Source: Chitinophagia bacterium
GTDB lineage: Bacteria > Bacteroidota > Bacteroidia > Chitinophagales > Chitinophagaceae
Length of the DNA stretch: 34,029 bases
Direction of reading: 5' to 3'
Assembly: GCA_021324175.1 (NCBI GenBank)
Contig: JAJPJP010000204.1
Location: 1 to 34,029 of the forward strand
The notes beneath the pieces are model-generated. The model had not been told where the DNA came from. It saw only the letters and a list, made by a program, of their open reading frames with translations, and did not search any database. A program made the translations under genes and the position numbers. Within the stretch, counting starts at the first letter, position 1. Each line of letters begins with the position of its first letter. This document shows, one piece after another, positions 16,668-24,872 of the stretch.

Positions 16668-17525
16668 CTACTCAAAAATTTTCATTGCCAAGTCAATTGA
16701 TTCAGCCAGGGCCTCTCGATTTAAAGTGTCTGTCAGAATCCCCAACGATTCAAAATAGGGAATTAGCAGTTCAGTATCCATGTTTCCGACGAGATTATCA
16801 CCTGCCATTGGGCAACCACCAACCCCCCTCAAAGCGCCATCAATTCTTGTGCAACCTGCAGTTAAAGCAGCGTCAATTTTTGGGCGCCAGCCCCCGGGCG
16901 AAGAATGAAGATGAGCGCCGACTTCAATTCCAGGGGACTGAGTGATTACACTTTTGGCGACCGTGGATATCTGTTCTGCCGTCGCGATGCCAACTGTATC
17001 CGCCAGGGAAATGATTCCGATTCCCAATGCGGCCATGCGTTGTACCCATTCCAAAACCACATCTTCAGAATATGGGTCATCATAAGGGTTTCCGAAAGCC
17101 ATGGAAATATAGATCACAAGCTTTTTCCCCTTTGTTACGCAAATGTCCCTGATATCTCTTACTCGAGAATAGGATTCCGTTATCGTACTTCGAGTGTTCC
17201 GGAATTGAAATGTCTCCGAAATCGAGAACGGGAACCCCAGGTGCGTAATTTCGTCGCGTAAAGCTGCTTCCCTTGCACCTCGAGCATTGGCGACTATTGC
17301 CAACAATTTGGTTTTCGTAGTCCCAATTTCCAATCCATCGAGTACTCTTTGCGTATCAGCCATTTGCGGAACAGATTTCGGAGATACAAAGCTTCCAAAG
17401 TCAATCGTATCAAATCCAACTCGAAGGAGAGAATTAATGTATTCGATTTTCTGGGAAGTCGGAATCATTTTACTCCAGCCTTGCATCGCGTCACGCGGGC
17501 ATTCAATTAACTTTACCTTTTTCAT
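16668..17525 (-). CDS. Hydroxymethylglutaryl-CoA lyase (HMGL-like TIM barrel)
   Basis: 285 residues. HMG-CoA lyase splits HMG-CoA into acetoacetate and acetyl-CoA, the last step of leucine breakdown. Seen: IECPRDAMQG (7-16, the catalytic arginine at 11 and metal-binding aspartate at 12), DFGSFVSPK (42-50), LADTVG (174-179), the metal histidines in GAHLHSSPGG (203-212, His205 and His207), and the mobile catalytic loop GVGGCPMAGDN (234-244) with Cys238. All expected active-site residues are present. The same fold includes citramalyl-CoA lyases, so the specificity is likely but not certain. It starts 52 bases after rlmB and belongs to the same minus-strand run; a link with those RNA/nucleotide genes is probably only positional. 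Confidence 0.9.
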   Translation of the reverse strand: MKKVKLIECPRDAMQGWSKMIPTSQKIEYINSLLRVGFDTIDFGSFVSPKSVPQMADTQRVLDGLEIGTTKTKLLAIVANARGAREAALRDEITHLGFPFSISETFQFRNTRSTITESYSRVRDIRDICVTKGKKLVIYISMAFGNPYDDPYSEDVVLEWVQRMAALGIGIISLADTVGIATAEQISTVAKSVITQSPGIEVGAHLHSSPGGWRPKIDAALTAGCTRIDGALRGVGGCPMAGDNLVGNMDTELLIPYFESLGILTDTLNREALAESIDLAMKIFE

Positions 17526-17577
17526 TCTTTATTCCAATTTGCATCTTACAAGGCGATTGGTGATTTTCCGGCGCCGT

Positions 17578-18321
17578 TTATTTGGTCCTCATCCGTTGTT
17601 TCATTCCTTCAAACATAATTATTCCTGCAGCCACTGAGACATTTAACGAATTGAAGTCTCCTGCCATCGGAATTGAAAAGCTTTTATCTGCAACCCGTAA
17701 CAGATGAGGCGATATGCCGCTTCCTTCACTGCCGAGTATGATGCAACTTGGATCAACCAAATTCAGGTCGAAAACCTTTTCTGGCGAATTTACGTCGCTG
17801 GCATAAACATTTATTCCATTTAGATGAAGTGTTTCAACAGCTCTCAACAAGCTTCCTGTCCGGCAAATATTTATCCGGTCTAAGGCACCTGCAGACGATT
17901 TAATAGCCTCTTCGTTCATAGAGCCGACGCCTTTATCTGGTATCACGATGGCCTGAACGCCACAACAAAGGCAGGTGCGTGCAATAGCACCAATGTTTCG
18001 AGTATCTGTGACGCCGTCTAGAATGAGAAAAAACGGAATATTTCCGTTGGATACAATATGATCAATGACTTCCTGTAAACCCAAGTATTGTACCTGCGCC
18101 GCAAAAGCCAAAACGCCCTGGTGATTGACTTTTGTAAATCCCAATAGCTTTTCAGGAGGAACGATTTGAATGGGCACATTTTTTTCCTTAGCCAGCCGCC
18201 TTATATCACCAAGTGACTCGCCACTGGCATTTCTTTGAAAAAGGATTTTGTCGATGGCGCGTCCGGATTCCAAGGCTTCGATTACTGGCATTCTTCCAGC
18301 GATAATAGCATTTTTTTTCAC
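17578..18321 (-). CDS. rlmB: 23S rRNA (guanosine-2'-O-)-methyltransferase RlmB (SpoU/TrmH family)
   Basis: 247 residues, GTG start overlapping the Nudix stop by four bases (GTGA, 18318-18321). The product uses SAM to methylate the ribose of a 23S rRNA guanosine (G2251 in E. coli). The N-terminal substrate-binding domain starts AGRMPVIEAL (8-17). The SPOUT trefoil-knot catalytic domain shows LDGVTDTRNIGAIART, ILGSEGSGIS and IPMAGDFNSLNVSVAAGI, motifs I to III of the SpoU family, with the conserved Asn and Arg of motif I and the N-S-L-N-V-S of motif III. Alternative family members (TrmH, RlmH-like paralogues) are less similar in the N-terminal part. Expression is probably coupled to the Nudix gene. 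Confidence 0.9.
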   Translation of the reverse strand: MKKNAIIAGRMPVIEALESGRAIDKILFQRNASGESLGDIRRLAKEKNVPIQIVPPEKLLGFTKVNHQGVLAFAAQVQYLGLQEVIDHIVSNGNIPFFLILDGVTDTRNIGAIARTCLCCGVQAIVIPDKGVGSMNEEAIKSSAGALDRINICRTGSLLRAVETLHLNGINVYASDVNSPEKVFDLNLVDPSCIILGSEGSGISPHLLRVADKSFSIPMAGDFNSLNVSVAAGIIMFEGMKQRMRTK

Positions 18322-18896
18322 ATCTGTATCTTTTGAATAGCGCCTGAAATCATCATCAGCTTTACCTTTAGAATAGCAGCAACCGACATGGAATCCGTAA
18401 TTGCACCGTGTTCTACCATATCCAAAGCCTCGTCAAAAGGAATCCTTTTAACTTTAATCTCTTCTGTTTCTTCTGGCTGGGCAGCATCTTGATGAAGATC
18501 AGTGGCCAGAAAGATAATTGCCAATTCGTCTGACACAGAATTTGAAAGATGCATGACGAGAATCTTCTGCCATGTGTCAGCCGTTAGTCCTGTTTCTTCG
18601 ACGAGTTCTCTTTTCATTCCGGCCAAGGGTTCTTCGCCTGCTTCCAATCCCCCTTCGGGAATTTCCCAACTATACTTGTCGAGCACAAATCGATATTGTC
18701 CAACAAGGTAAACATTCCAGTCATTATCGAGGGGAAGGGCACCGACCGCAATCTTTCTAAAGTGCACCTTCCCATATATTCCGGCGCCCCCATTTGGATT
18801 TATAACCTGAAATTCGGTCAATACAATCCAGGAATTTTCGTATTTTTTCTCTTCAGAAGTAATTTTCCAAGGATTGGTATTTTCATCCATAACCAT
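18318..18896 (-). CDS. Nudix hydrolase, ADP-ribose pyrophosphatase-like
   Basis: 192 residues from the ATG at 18896. Other possible starts are GTG 18908 and ATG 18890, and the choice is uncertain by a few residues. The Nudix box fits fully: Gly82, Glu88, Arg96-Glu97, Glu100-Glu101, Gly103 (GGLEAGEEPLAGMKRELVEE region). Upstream are the VGQYRF and SWEIPEGG strands typical of ADP-ribose/ADP-sugar pyrophosphatases (NudF-like). Such enzymes cleave ADP-ribose to AMP and ribose 5-phosphate using Mg2+. The stop codon overlaps the start of rlmB, so the two are one transcript. No clear -7 element was found before it. Confidence 0.85.
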   Translation of the reverse strand: MVMDENTNPWKITSEEKKYENSWIVLTEFQVINPNGGAGIYGKVHFRKIAVGALPLDNDWNVYLVGQYRFVLDKYSWEIPEGGLEAGEEPLAGMKRELVEETGLTADTWQKILVMHLSNSVSDELAIIFLATDLHQDAAQPEETEEIKVKRIPFDEALDMVEHGAITDSMSVAAILKVKLMMISGAIQKIQM

Positions 18897-19054
18897 TTTT
18901 TTGAACACCTGAAATAATTCACAACGCGAGGAAGCAGAAAAAATGACCCTTACGCCTTAGCTCATCAAAATTCACGTTGCCACCGTCCGGTTTAAAAAGC
19001 GAATGCCCAATTCTCTTTTCTCAGAGCATTGAGCGACTTTAGGAATCAATTTGA

Positions 19055-20308
19055 TTATTTTAATCCAAAAGCTTTCTTAATTTTCGCGACATGGTCAAGC
19101 TTTTCCCAGGTAAAAAGTTCCACTTTTTTCTTCGCAATTTTGCCATCAGGAGAGACAAATGTTTTTTCAACAATTTCAGGTTTCCGGCCCATATGCCCAT
19201 ACGCAGCTGTTTCACTGTAAATCGGATTGCGCAATTTTAATCTTTGCTCTATGAAATATGGCCGCATGTCAAAAAGCTCTGCAACTTTTCTTGCAATTTC
19301 GCCGTCGGTAAATGGAGTCTTGGACGTTCCAAACGTGTTAACGCAAATGCTCGTCGGTTGTGCAACACCAATTGCATAAGAAACCTGAACAAGCACCTCA
19401 TTGGCAATACCTGCCGCCACAAGGTTCTTTGCGATGTGCCTTGTTGCATATGCGGCAGAACGATCAACTTTGGACGGGTCTTTGCCGCTAAATGCTCCGC
19501 CCCCGTGGGCTCCCTTTCCACCGTAGGTGTCGACAATGATTTTTCTTCCAGTGACCCCAGTGTCACCGTGCGGGCCGCCAATTACAAATTTCCCCGTGGG
19601 ATTGATATGAAATTTGATTTTGTCGTTAAACAGGTGCGCGTATTTTTTATATTTCGACTTAACCCTGGGGATCAGGATATTTAGAATATCTTTTTTGATT
19701 CTCTCCTGCATCTTTTGCTCTGTATCAAAATCATCGTGCTGCGTAGAAACTACGATTGCATCTATTCTCGAAGGCCTATTGTTGTCATCGTATTCCAGGG
19801 TCACCTGGCTTTTCGCATCTGGACGGAGATATTTTATTTGCTTGTTTTCCCTCCTGATGGCTGCAAGTTCGATCAGGATCTTATGCGCCAGGTCCAGCGC
19901 AAGTGGCATAAAATCATCCGTCTCATTGCTTGCATACCCAAACATCATTCCCTGGTCTCCTGCGCCCTGCTCTTCTTTTTTCTTTCTATCGACTCCTTGA
20001 TTAATGTCAGCTGATTGCTCGTGAATAGCCGAAAGTATACCACATGAATTTGCCTCAAACATATACTCGCTTCTCGTATAACCGATTTTTCGAATTACAC
20101 CTCGCGCAATTTCCTGTACGTCAAGATAGGCCTTCGACTTTACTTCACCCGCTAGCACAACCTGCCCGGTTGTAACAAGTGTTTCGCACGCGACTTTTGA
20201 CTGCGGGTCAAAAGCAAGGAAATTATCAATTAATGCATCTGAGATTTGATCTGCAACCTTGTCTGGGTGGCCTTCCGAAACACTTTCCGAAGTAAATAGG
20301 TATGGCAT
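19055..20308 (-). CDS. metK: S-adenosylmethionine synthase
   Basis: 417 residues from the ATG at 20308. A longer in-frame start at 20377 lies upstream of the proposed promoter at 20356-20363 and adds residues the family lacks, so it is rejected. The enzyme makes SAM from methionine and ATP. Seen: [21 protein letters not shown] at the N-terminus (His14, Asp16 and Lys17 of the ATP/phosphate site), [51 protein letters not shown] and the C-terminal RKPEI region. It is slightly longer than E. coli MetK, as usual in this phylum. The 41-base leader is too short for a SAM riboswitch and none was seen. Confidence 0.97.
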   Translation of the reverse strand: MPYLFTSESVSEGHPDKVADQISDALIDNFLAFDPQSKVACETLVTTGQVVLAGEVKSKAYLDVQEIARGVIRKIGYTRSEYMFEANSCGILSAIHEQSADINQGVDRKKKEEQGAGDQGMMFGYASNETDDFMPLALDLAHKILIELAAIRRENKQIKYLRPDAKSQVTLEYDDNNRPSRIDAIVVSTQHDDFDTEQKMQERIKKDILNILIPRVKSKYKKYAHLFNDKIKFHINPTGKFVIGGPHGDTGVTGRKIIVDTYGGKGAHGGGAFSGKDPSKVDRSAAYATRHIAKNLVAAGIANEVLVQVSYAIGVAQPTSICVNTFGTSKTPFTDGEIARKVAELFDMRPYFIEQRLKLRNPIYSETAAYGHMGRKPEIVEKTFVSPDGKIAKKKVELFTWEKLDHVAKIKKAFGLK

Positions 20309-20355
20309 AAAATTGTGGTGATTTTGATTGACGTGGCTGTCATTGTTTGTTATCG

Positions 20356-20363
20356 CAAATATA
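20356..20363 (-). promoter_or_regulatory. -7 promoter element of metK
   Basis: The minus strand reads TATATTTG from 20363 to 20356, a full TAnnTTTG match, 47 bases before the metK ATG at 20308. It sits between metK and the upstream glycosyltransferase-like gene, so metK has its own transcription start. No TTTG was found at the ideal -33 spacing. Confidence 0.5.
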
Positions 20364-20422
20364 CTCGCAGAATTCATTTATTAGATCTAAGATGGAATTC
20401 AAATCGGTATTTTTCAAAAGCA

Positions 20423-21235
20423 CTATTTTGCCAGCTCCCTATATAAGTGAAGATAGTCTGACAGGTCAGATTCAGCATTGTAGTGCAAAATTCGTTTGCC
20501 CCGGATTTTATCGAATTCCTCCGCCAATTTCTTGTCAGGTTTATCCGTGCCAAAAGTGATTGCTTCGGCGTACGTCGCGCCGCCTCGAAACATTGCAGAA
20601 TTATTTGCCTCTTTGAATACTTCGAGATCCTTGGGTTTCAGGAGAGGACTTATGTTGATCAATTTCAGGAAATCTGTTCCGAGCTTCTCTTTAAAGGTAT
20701 TTTGACCTATCGTGAAAACAACCTTGCTGTGCGAAAAAACTGGTTCCTTTTTATAAACGGTTTTCAAATACATCGGTATTAATCCAGTCATCCAACCGCT
20801 GCAATGTATAATATCAGGAGGCCATCCGAATTTCTTTACGGTTTCGAGCGCACCACGGCAATAAAAACCGGTTCGCAATCCGTTATCTTCGAACCATTTT
20901 TCATTCTCATCATTAAAAACAAATTTTCGTTTGAAAAGATCCTCGTTATCGAGGAAATAGACTTGCAATCGTGCATTTGGCAATGATGCCACCTTTATTT
21001 GCAATGGATAATCATCGCTGCCAATAGAAACATTGATTCCCGAAAGCCTTACCACTTCGTGTAGCCGGTGCCTGCGTTCATTGATAACGCCGAATCTCGG
21101 CATGATGCATCTCACTTCAAATGAAGAATCATTTGCCTTGACAGCTAATTTATTCACCGTTTCAGCAAATTCTGTTAGCTCCAGATACGGTGAAATTTCA
21201 TTGGCAATGAACAAAATTCGTTTTTTTGTAACCAT
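20423..21235 (-). CDS. Half-length glycogen/starch-synthase-like protein (GT5 N-terminal domain only)
   Basis: 270 residues. It aligns by eye with the N-terminal Rossmann half of glycogen synthase: KRILFIANEISPYLELTEFAE at the start, RCIMPRFGVINERRHRL, VYFLDN, and DIIHCSGWMTGLIPMYLK (equivalent to the DVVHAHDWQTGLVPLYLK region). The usual K-x-G-G-L ADP-glucose motif near residue 15 is absent, and the whole C-terminal GT-B half, with the donor-site residues, is missing. It is therefore unlikely to make glycogen; a binding or regulatory role is possible. The frame is intact and starts at a good promoter, so this is a genuine short protein, not a broken gene. It is divergent from panC, an arrangement I recall as common in Bacteroidota. 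Confidence 0.8.
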   Translation of the reverse strand: MVTKKRILFIANEISPYLELTEFAETVNKLAVKANDSSFEVRCIMPRFGVINERRHRLHEVVRLSGINVSIGSDDYPLQIKVASLPNARLQVYFLDNEDLFKRKFVFNDENEKWFEDNGLRTGFYCRGALETVKKFGWPPDIIHCSGWMTGLIPMYLKTVYKKEPVFSHSKVVFTIGQNTFKEKLGTDFLKLINISPLLKPKDLEVFKEANNSAMFRGGATYAEAITFGTDKPDKKLAEEFDKIRGKRILHYNAESDLSDYLHLYRELAK

Positions 21236-21279
21236 TAGTCTTAATTAGTGGAGGAATTAGCTCCTTTCGAATTAGTTTG

Positions 21280-21287
21280 CAAAGGTA
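21280..21287 (-). promoter_or_regulatory. -7 promoter element of the GT5-like gene
   Basis: The minus strand reads TACCTTTG from 21287 to 21280, a full TAnnTTTG match, 44 bases before the ATG at 21235. It lies within the near-palindrome TTTGCAAA (21276-21283) in the divergent gap with panC, so the site could carry promoter elements for both directions. Confidence 0.45.
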
Positions 21288-21343
21288 AGAATAATAATTA
21301 AGACTGGTGCTTTGTTTCACCCTTCCCAGACCAAACCAATGCT

Positions 21344-22201
21344 ATGATTATTGTTAAAAATCATGATCAACTAAAAGAAGTTCTTGCGCACCGCAAGGTC
21401 AATGGAAAGACAATTGGATTTGTGCCAACGATGGGAGCACTTCATTTGGGACATATTGCCCTTCTCGAGCGAGCAAAAATTGAAAATTCATTTGTTGTTT
21501 GTAGCATTTTCATCAATCCGACACAATTCAATAGCCAGGCTGATTTTATCAACTATCCGGTTACGATTGAGAAAGACATTTCGCTTTTAGAAAGCCACCA
21601 TTCGGACCTCCTCTTTTTACCATCTGTAGCAGAAGTTTACCCGGAAGGTTTTGAGCATTTGGAACATTATAATATAGGAACAATTGAGTCTGTTTTAGAA
21701 GGTAAATTCCGACCAGGGCACTTTCAGGGAGTCTGTTTGGTTATGTCTCGTCTCCTGAAACTTATTAGGCCAGATAAGCTTTACATGGGTAAGAAGGACT
21801 ATCAGCAATGCCTGGTTGTTCGACGCTTGATAGACATACTTGAATTATCGTTGGAACTGATTACCGTTGAGACCGTCAGAGAACCTGACGGACTCGCCAT
21901 GAGCAGTCGTAATCTCCGGCTTAACGAACGAGAAAGAAAAAATGCGACCGCGATTTTTGACTGCCTCATGCATCTTAGAAATACTCTCCACCCTGGTAAT
22001 CTCCGCTCCAATTTAGATGAAGCACGGACGATTCTCGAGGCAAATGAATTTAAGATCGATTACATTGCGATTGCTGGTTCAGGCGATTTATCAGAAGTAA
22101 CACACTGGGATGGTGAACAAAAACTCGTCGCACTTGTCGCGGCATTCCAACATGAGATTAGGCTGATTGACAATATACTGCTATTTAATGAACACATCTG
22201 A
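21344..22201 (+). CDS. panC: Pantothenate synthetase
   Basis: 285 residues, normal length. It joins pantoate and beta-alanine with ATP to make pantothenate, the precursor of CoA. Seen: the HxGH-type nucleotidyl-transferase motif in [10 protein letters not shown] (28-37), [10 protein letters not shown] (about 54-63), the [12 protein letters not shown] substrate loop, YMGKKDYQQ, and the KMSKS-equivalent MSSRNLRL near 187-194. panD follows after 43 bases on the same strand, so the beta-alanine-producing and -using steps are adjacent. The ATG at 21344 directly precedes the first conserved strand. Confidence 0.97.
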   Translation: MIIVKNHDQLKEVLAHRKVNGKTIGFVPTMGALHLGHIALLERAKIENSFVVCSIFINPTQFNSQADFINYPVTIEKDISLLESHHSDLLFLPSVAEVYPEGFEHLEHYNIGTIESVLEGKFRPGHFQGVCLVMSRLLKLIRPDKLYMGKKDYQQCLVVRRLIDILELSLELITVETVREPDGLAMSSRNLRLNERERKNATAIFDCLMHLRNTLHPGNLRSNLDEARTILEANEFKIDYIAIAGSGDLSEVTHWDGEQKLVALVAAFQHEIRLIDNILLFNEHI

Positions 22202-22212
22202 TTTGAGATTGT

Positions 22213-22220
22213 TACTTTTG
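22213..22220 (+). promoter_or_regulatory. Possible internal -7 element before panD
   Basis: TACTTTTG is a full TAnnTTTG match, 24 bases before the panD ATG and 12 bases after the panC stop. It might allow panD and the genes behind it to be transcribed separately from panC. No -33 element was seen, so this may be chance. Confidence 0.3.
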
Positions 22221-22244
22221 TGGCCGATTTTTAATCGCCAAGCT

Positions 22245-22589
22245 ATGGAAATAGAAGTACTTAAGTCAAAGATTCACCGGGCAGTCATAACAGAAGCAAA
22301 TCTTAATTATATCGGAAGTCTCACGTTGGACGAAGACCTTATGGATGCGGTGAACCTTCTCGAAAACGAAAAAATTCAGGTCGTTAACGTCAATAATGGT
22401 TCAAGGATTGAAACTTATGTAATAAAGGGAAAAAGAGGCTCTGGCGTTTGCTGTCTGAATGGTCCGGCGGCGCGTCGAGGAGTAGCCGGGGATGTTGTAA
22501 TAATCATTTCGTACGCGCGTATGGAATTCGAAGAAGCAAAAAAATTTACTCCTAAGATCGTTTTTCCGGGAGAAGGTAATAAAATTTAA
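22245..22589 (+). CDS. panD: Aspartate 1-decarboxylase (pyruvoyl enzyme)
   Basis: 114 residues from the ATG at 22245. A longer in-frame start overlapping panC adds 26 residues without family counterpart and would put the cleavage site at the wrong position. With this start the self-cleavage pair is Gly24-Ser25 in [11 protein letters not shown], exactly where PanD proteins cut to form the pyruvoyl cofactor. [18 protein letters not shown] and [21 protein letters not shown] match the rest of the double-psi beta-barrel. The enzyme makes beta-alanine from aspartate for panC. It lies between panC and a membrane protein gene 41 bases downstream, all on the plus strand. Confidence 0.96.
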   Translation: MEIEVLKSKIHRAVITEANLNYIGSLTLDEDLMDAVNLLENEKIQVVNVNNGSRIETYVIKGKRGSGVCCLNGPAARRGVAGDVVIIISYARMEFEEAKKFTPKIVFPGEGNKI

Positions 22590-22630
22590 ATGGATTTGCC
22601 TCAAAGCATGGGGCGATAATGTTTTGACTT

Positions 22631-23626
22631 ATGAACAAAAAAATGCGAAACCTATTGCAATACATTTTGTTTTTGGGTTTTGGTTTTTTTTTGTTTTGGC
22701 TAACGTTGCGCAAATCCAGCTGGCATGAAATCACCCATAATCTGGCAGGTACAAATTTTATATTTTTGATTCCTGCAACCGTCTCTTTACTCTTTGCGCA
22801 TTTTTTCCGAGCAGTCCGATGGAAAATTATGATTGAACCGCTTGGATACAGGCCAAGCACTCAAAACACTTTTCTATCAGTTTTGGTAGGATATTGGGCT
22901 AATCTGGCATTTCCACGACTGGGTGAGGTTCTCAAGTGCACAATCCTGGCCCGCTATGAAAAAGTGCCCGCGGATAAGTTGGTCGGGACGATTTTGGCCG
23001 AACGCGCTTTTGATTTTGTCACACTTTTAATTGTCCTGGGAATCACGATCATAGTCCAATACGACATCGTGGGAATGTACACGCTGGATGAATTTAAGAA
23101 GATATTTCAGTCCCGGACCGGGCATATCTCATACACTCGCATTATTGGCGCTGCTATATTTTTCATCGCGTTGGTTCTCGCTACAAACTATTTCATTAGG
23201 CGGTTTGCTCATCTCTCCTTTATTCAGAAGACAAAACAAATTCTGCTGGGGATCTGGGCAGGGTTAACCAGCGTTCGAAACATTCGGAACAAAGGATGGT
23301 TTTTTTTCCATAGCGTATTAATCTGGCTGTTCTATTTGATAAGCACTTATATGGGCTTTTTCGCCATGCCGGGAATGAGGGTTTATGGAGTAAAAGCGGC
23401 ATTGTCCGCTCTGACATTTGGCGCCATCGGCATGGTTGTTCCTTCGCCGGGAGGAATAGGGTCTTACCAATATGCCGTGCAGCAGGTATTGCTGGTTTAT
23501 GGCATTTCGGAAGCGCAAGGATTATCGTTAGGCATCTTGATATGGTTTTGCCAAACAGCAATCCTGCTTATTTTTGGAACCCTCAGTTTCGTATTATTAC
23601 CAATTCTGAACAAAAAAAAGCCATGA
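22631..23626 (+). CDS. Flippase-like membrane protein (LPG synthase TM / UPF0104 family)
   Basis: 331 residues with about eight hydrophobic segments (10-26, 42-60, 80-95, 126-146, 170-188, 222-245, 255-272 and 296-322). Family marks are FPRLGEVLKCTILARYE (94-110), TILAERAFD (120-128) and VPSPGGIGSYQ (270-280), typical of the transmembrane part of lysylphosphatidylglycerol synthases and the UPF0104/YbhN group. The cytoplasmic aminoacyl-transferase domain of MprF is not present, so lipid lysinylation is unlikely; movement or use of a glycolipid or isoprenoid-linked sugar is more plausible but unproven. Its stop overlaps the rfaE2 start in ATGA (23623-23626), suggesting coupled expression with a heptose-activating enzyme. 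Confidence 0.87.
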   Translation: MNKKMRNLLQYILFLGFGFFLFWLTLRKSSWHEITHNLAGTNFIFLIPATVSLLFAHFFRAVRWKIMIEPLGYRPSTQNTFLSVLVGYWANLAFPRLGEVLKCTILARYEKVPADKLVGTILAERAFDFVTLLIVLGITIIVQYDIVGMYTLDEFKKIFQSRTGHISYTRIIGAAIFFIALVLATNYFIRRFAHLSFIQKTKQILLGIWAGLTSVRNIRNKGWFFFHSVLIWLFYLISTYMGFFAMPGMRVYGVKAALSALTFGAIGMVVPSPGGIGSYQYAVQQVLLVYGISEAQGLSLGILIWFCQTAILLIFGTLSFVLLPILNKKKP

Positions 23627-24114
23627 AGAAATCGGATATAATAAGTCAGAAGATCCTACCACTTTCCGAATTGGCCCGTCAGTCAGAGCGTTGGCGATTT
23701 TTGAATAAGACGGTGGCATTTACAAACGGGTGTTTCGACATTTTGCATCAGGGGCATATATTTTCACTGGCTCAGGCTGCATTGGAAGCTGATTATTTGA
23801 TCGTGGGTCTCAATGATGATTCCTCTGTCCGCAGATTGAAAGGGGCTGGCAGGCCAATTAACCATGTAGAATCAAGGGCGCTGGTTTTGGCCTCTCTATT
23901 CATGGTCGACGCGGTAGTTGTTTTTGAAGAAGATACACCATTGGCTCTGATTAGAGCGCTGACTCCCAACGTTTTGATTAAAGGTGGCGATTATACGGTC
24001 GACGAAATTGTCGGCGCTGGTGACGTAATCGCGAGTGGAGGAAGGGTAGTTATCAATCCTATTTTAGAGGGATTTTCGACAAGTGCCTTAATTGAAAAAA
24101 TCCACCGCCTGTAA
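23623..24114 (+). CDS. rfaE2: D-glycero-beta-D-manno-heptose 1-phosphate adenylyltransferase
   Basis: 163 residues from the ATG at 23623. A longer in-frame start lies deep inside the upstream membrane gene and is rejected because the ATGA overlap start matches the usual length. The cytidylyltransferase-like fold shows TNGCFDILHQGH (34-45, with the HxGH nucleotide motif) and GLNDDSSVRRLKG (62-74), followed by GRPIN, LIKGGDY and the ending EGFSTSALIEKI. It transfers AMP to heptose 1-phosphate in making ADP-heptose. It is the stand-alone form of the HldE C-terminal domain; the matching kinase is not in this window. A few ADP/CDP-glycerol cytidylyltransferase relatives look similar, but the FSTS ending favours RfaE2. 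Confidence 0.93.
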   Translation: MKKSDIISQKILPLSELARQSERWRFLNKTVAFTNGCFDILHQGHIFSLAQAALEADYLIVGLNDDSSVRRLKGAGRPINHVESRALVLASLFMVDAVVVFEEDTPLALIRALTPNVLIKGGDYTVDEIVGAGDVIASGGRVVINPILEGFSTSALIEKIHRL

Positions 24115-24149
24115 GAAATTGAAGCAGACATTTGCGGTTCTGGGCCAGA

Positions 24150-24776
24150 TCAGCTTCGATACATCCGTTCTATTTCCTTAACGATAGTCTCGATTTGCTG
24201 ATCATCTCCTTTTGGATCATATGGCTGCTTCAGGCTTGTACCGAAGAAAAATGCGACTGTTTGCCAAAATCGCGCGGTAAATCCTCCCTTGTATTCCTTG
24301 ATTATGTCGTAGCAATTGTTTCCGGTCTGCCGGTTTATCAGTTTCATCAGGATTTTGCCCTGGTAAACTGAAAGGTTTTCAAGAGGGTCGGCAAATTCTT
24401 TTTTAAGTTCCTTCTCCCTCGATTTTATATAATTTTTCTTCTCGCTTTCTGTAGTCATTGCCGCAAGTTTAACGTTCATTTCATTCATGATCGCGCCCGC
24501 CTTTCTTGCATAAGGATAAGTAACATAAACGGCGTTACGTAACTTGGTCCATTCTGCCATGCGTTTTCTCATCGCTTCGGGCATCCTTGCAGTTATCCAT
24601 ACCATTTCAAGAGTCCGCGAAGGAAGTGTGTCACCATTGTAAACATAAATGGGAACCAGGATCGTATCATTAGGACCGTATCGCGAGGTGACATTCTGAG
24701 CAAATGCCGACTCATTTCCGAACAAAAGGGCGGAAAATAGAAATGGGAAAAATAAGCGCTTCAGATACTTTACCAT
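24150..24776 (-). CDS. Secreted DUF4294-family protein
   Basis: 208 residues. A signal peptide (1 to about 26, ending SAFAQ) is followed by the DUF4294 region: YVYNGDTLPSRTLEMVWI, AEWTKLRNAVYVTYPYARKAG, the long helix with REKELKKEFADPLENLSVYQGKI, and LINRQTGNNCYDIIKEYKGGFTARFWQTVAFFFGTSLKQPYDP. This order is characteristic of the family, which is found in Bacteroidota and has no known function. The end has an acidic, charged helix (QIETIVKEIERMY). The gene converges on rfaE2 with a 35-base gap and lies 96 bases after the ccmF stop, separated by a hairpin. Confidence 0.88.
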   Translation of the reverse strand: MVKYLKRLFFPFLFSALLFGNESAFAQNVTSRYGPNDTILVPIYVYNGDTLPSRTLEMVWITARMPEAMRKRMAEWTKLRNAVYVTYPYARKAGAIMNEMNVKLAAMTTESEKKNYIKSREKELKKEFADPLENLSVYQGKILMKLINRQTGNNCYDIIKEYKGGFTARFWQTVAFFFGTSLKQPYDPKGDDQQIETIVKEIERMYRS

Positions 24777-24850
24777 TCGAACATAAAGTTAATCAATGCC
24801 ATTCGTATTTCATACTTGTTAACAACGAAAGTAACCTGGTAAACTTGTTA

Positions 24851-24869
24851 GGTTTTTATTAAAAAAACC
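24851..24869 (-). terminator. Possible terminator after ccmF
   Basis: On the minus strand, starting four bases after the ccmF stop, GGTTTTT can pair with AAAAACC around a 5-base loop (24851-24869), a perfect 7-base stem made of two G-C and five A-T pairs. T-rich sequence is within the stem itself, not after it. Weak but well placed. Confidence 0.35.
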
Positions 24870-24872
24870 AAG

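Noticed and set aside
19614-20014. Two long plus-strand frames (up to 128 codons) inside metK
   Set aside because: Antisense to conserved SAM synthetase sequence; Cys/Phe/Ser-rich low-quality translations.
20309-20377. Possible SAM riboswitch or extended N-terminus upstream of metK
   Set aside because: A promoter element at 20356-20363 leaves a leader of about 41 bases, too short for known SAM riboswitches, and it excludes translation from 20377.
20423-21235. Glycogen synthase broken by a frameshift
   Set aside because: The downstream sequence to metK (114 bases) has no trace of a GT-B C-terminal domain, and the frame ends cleanly, so it is a genuinely short protein.
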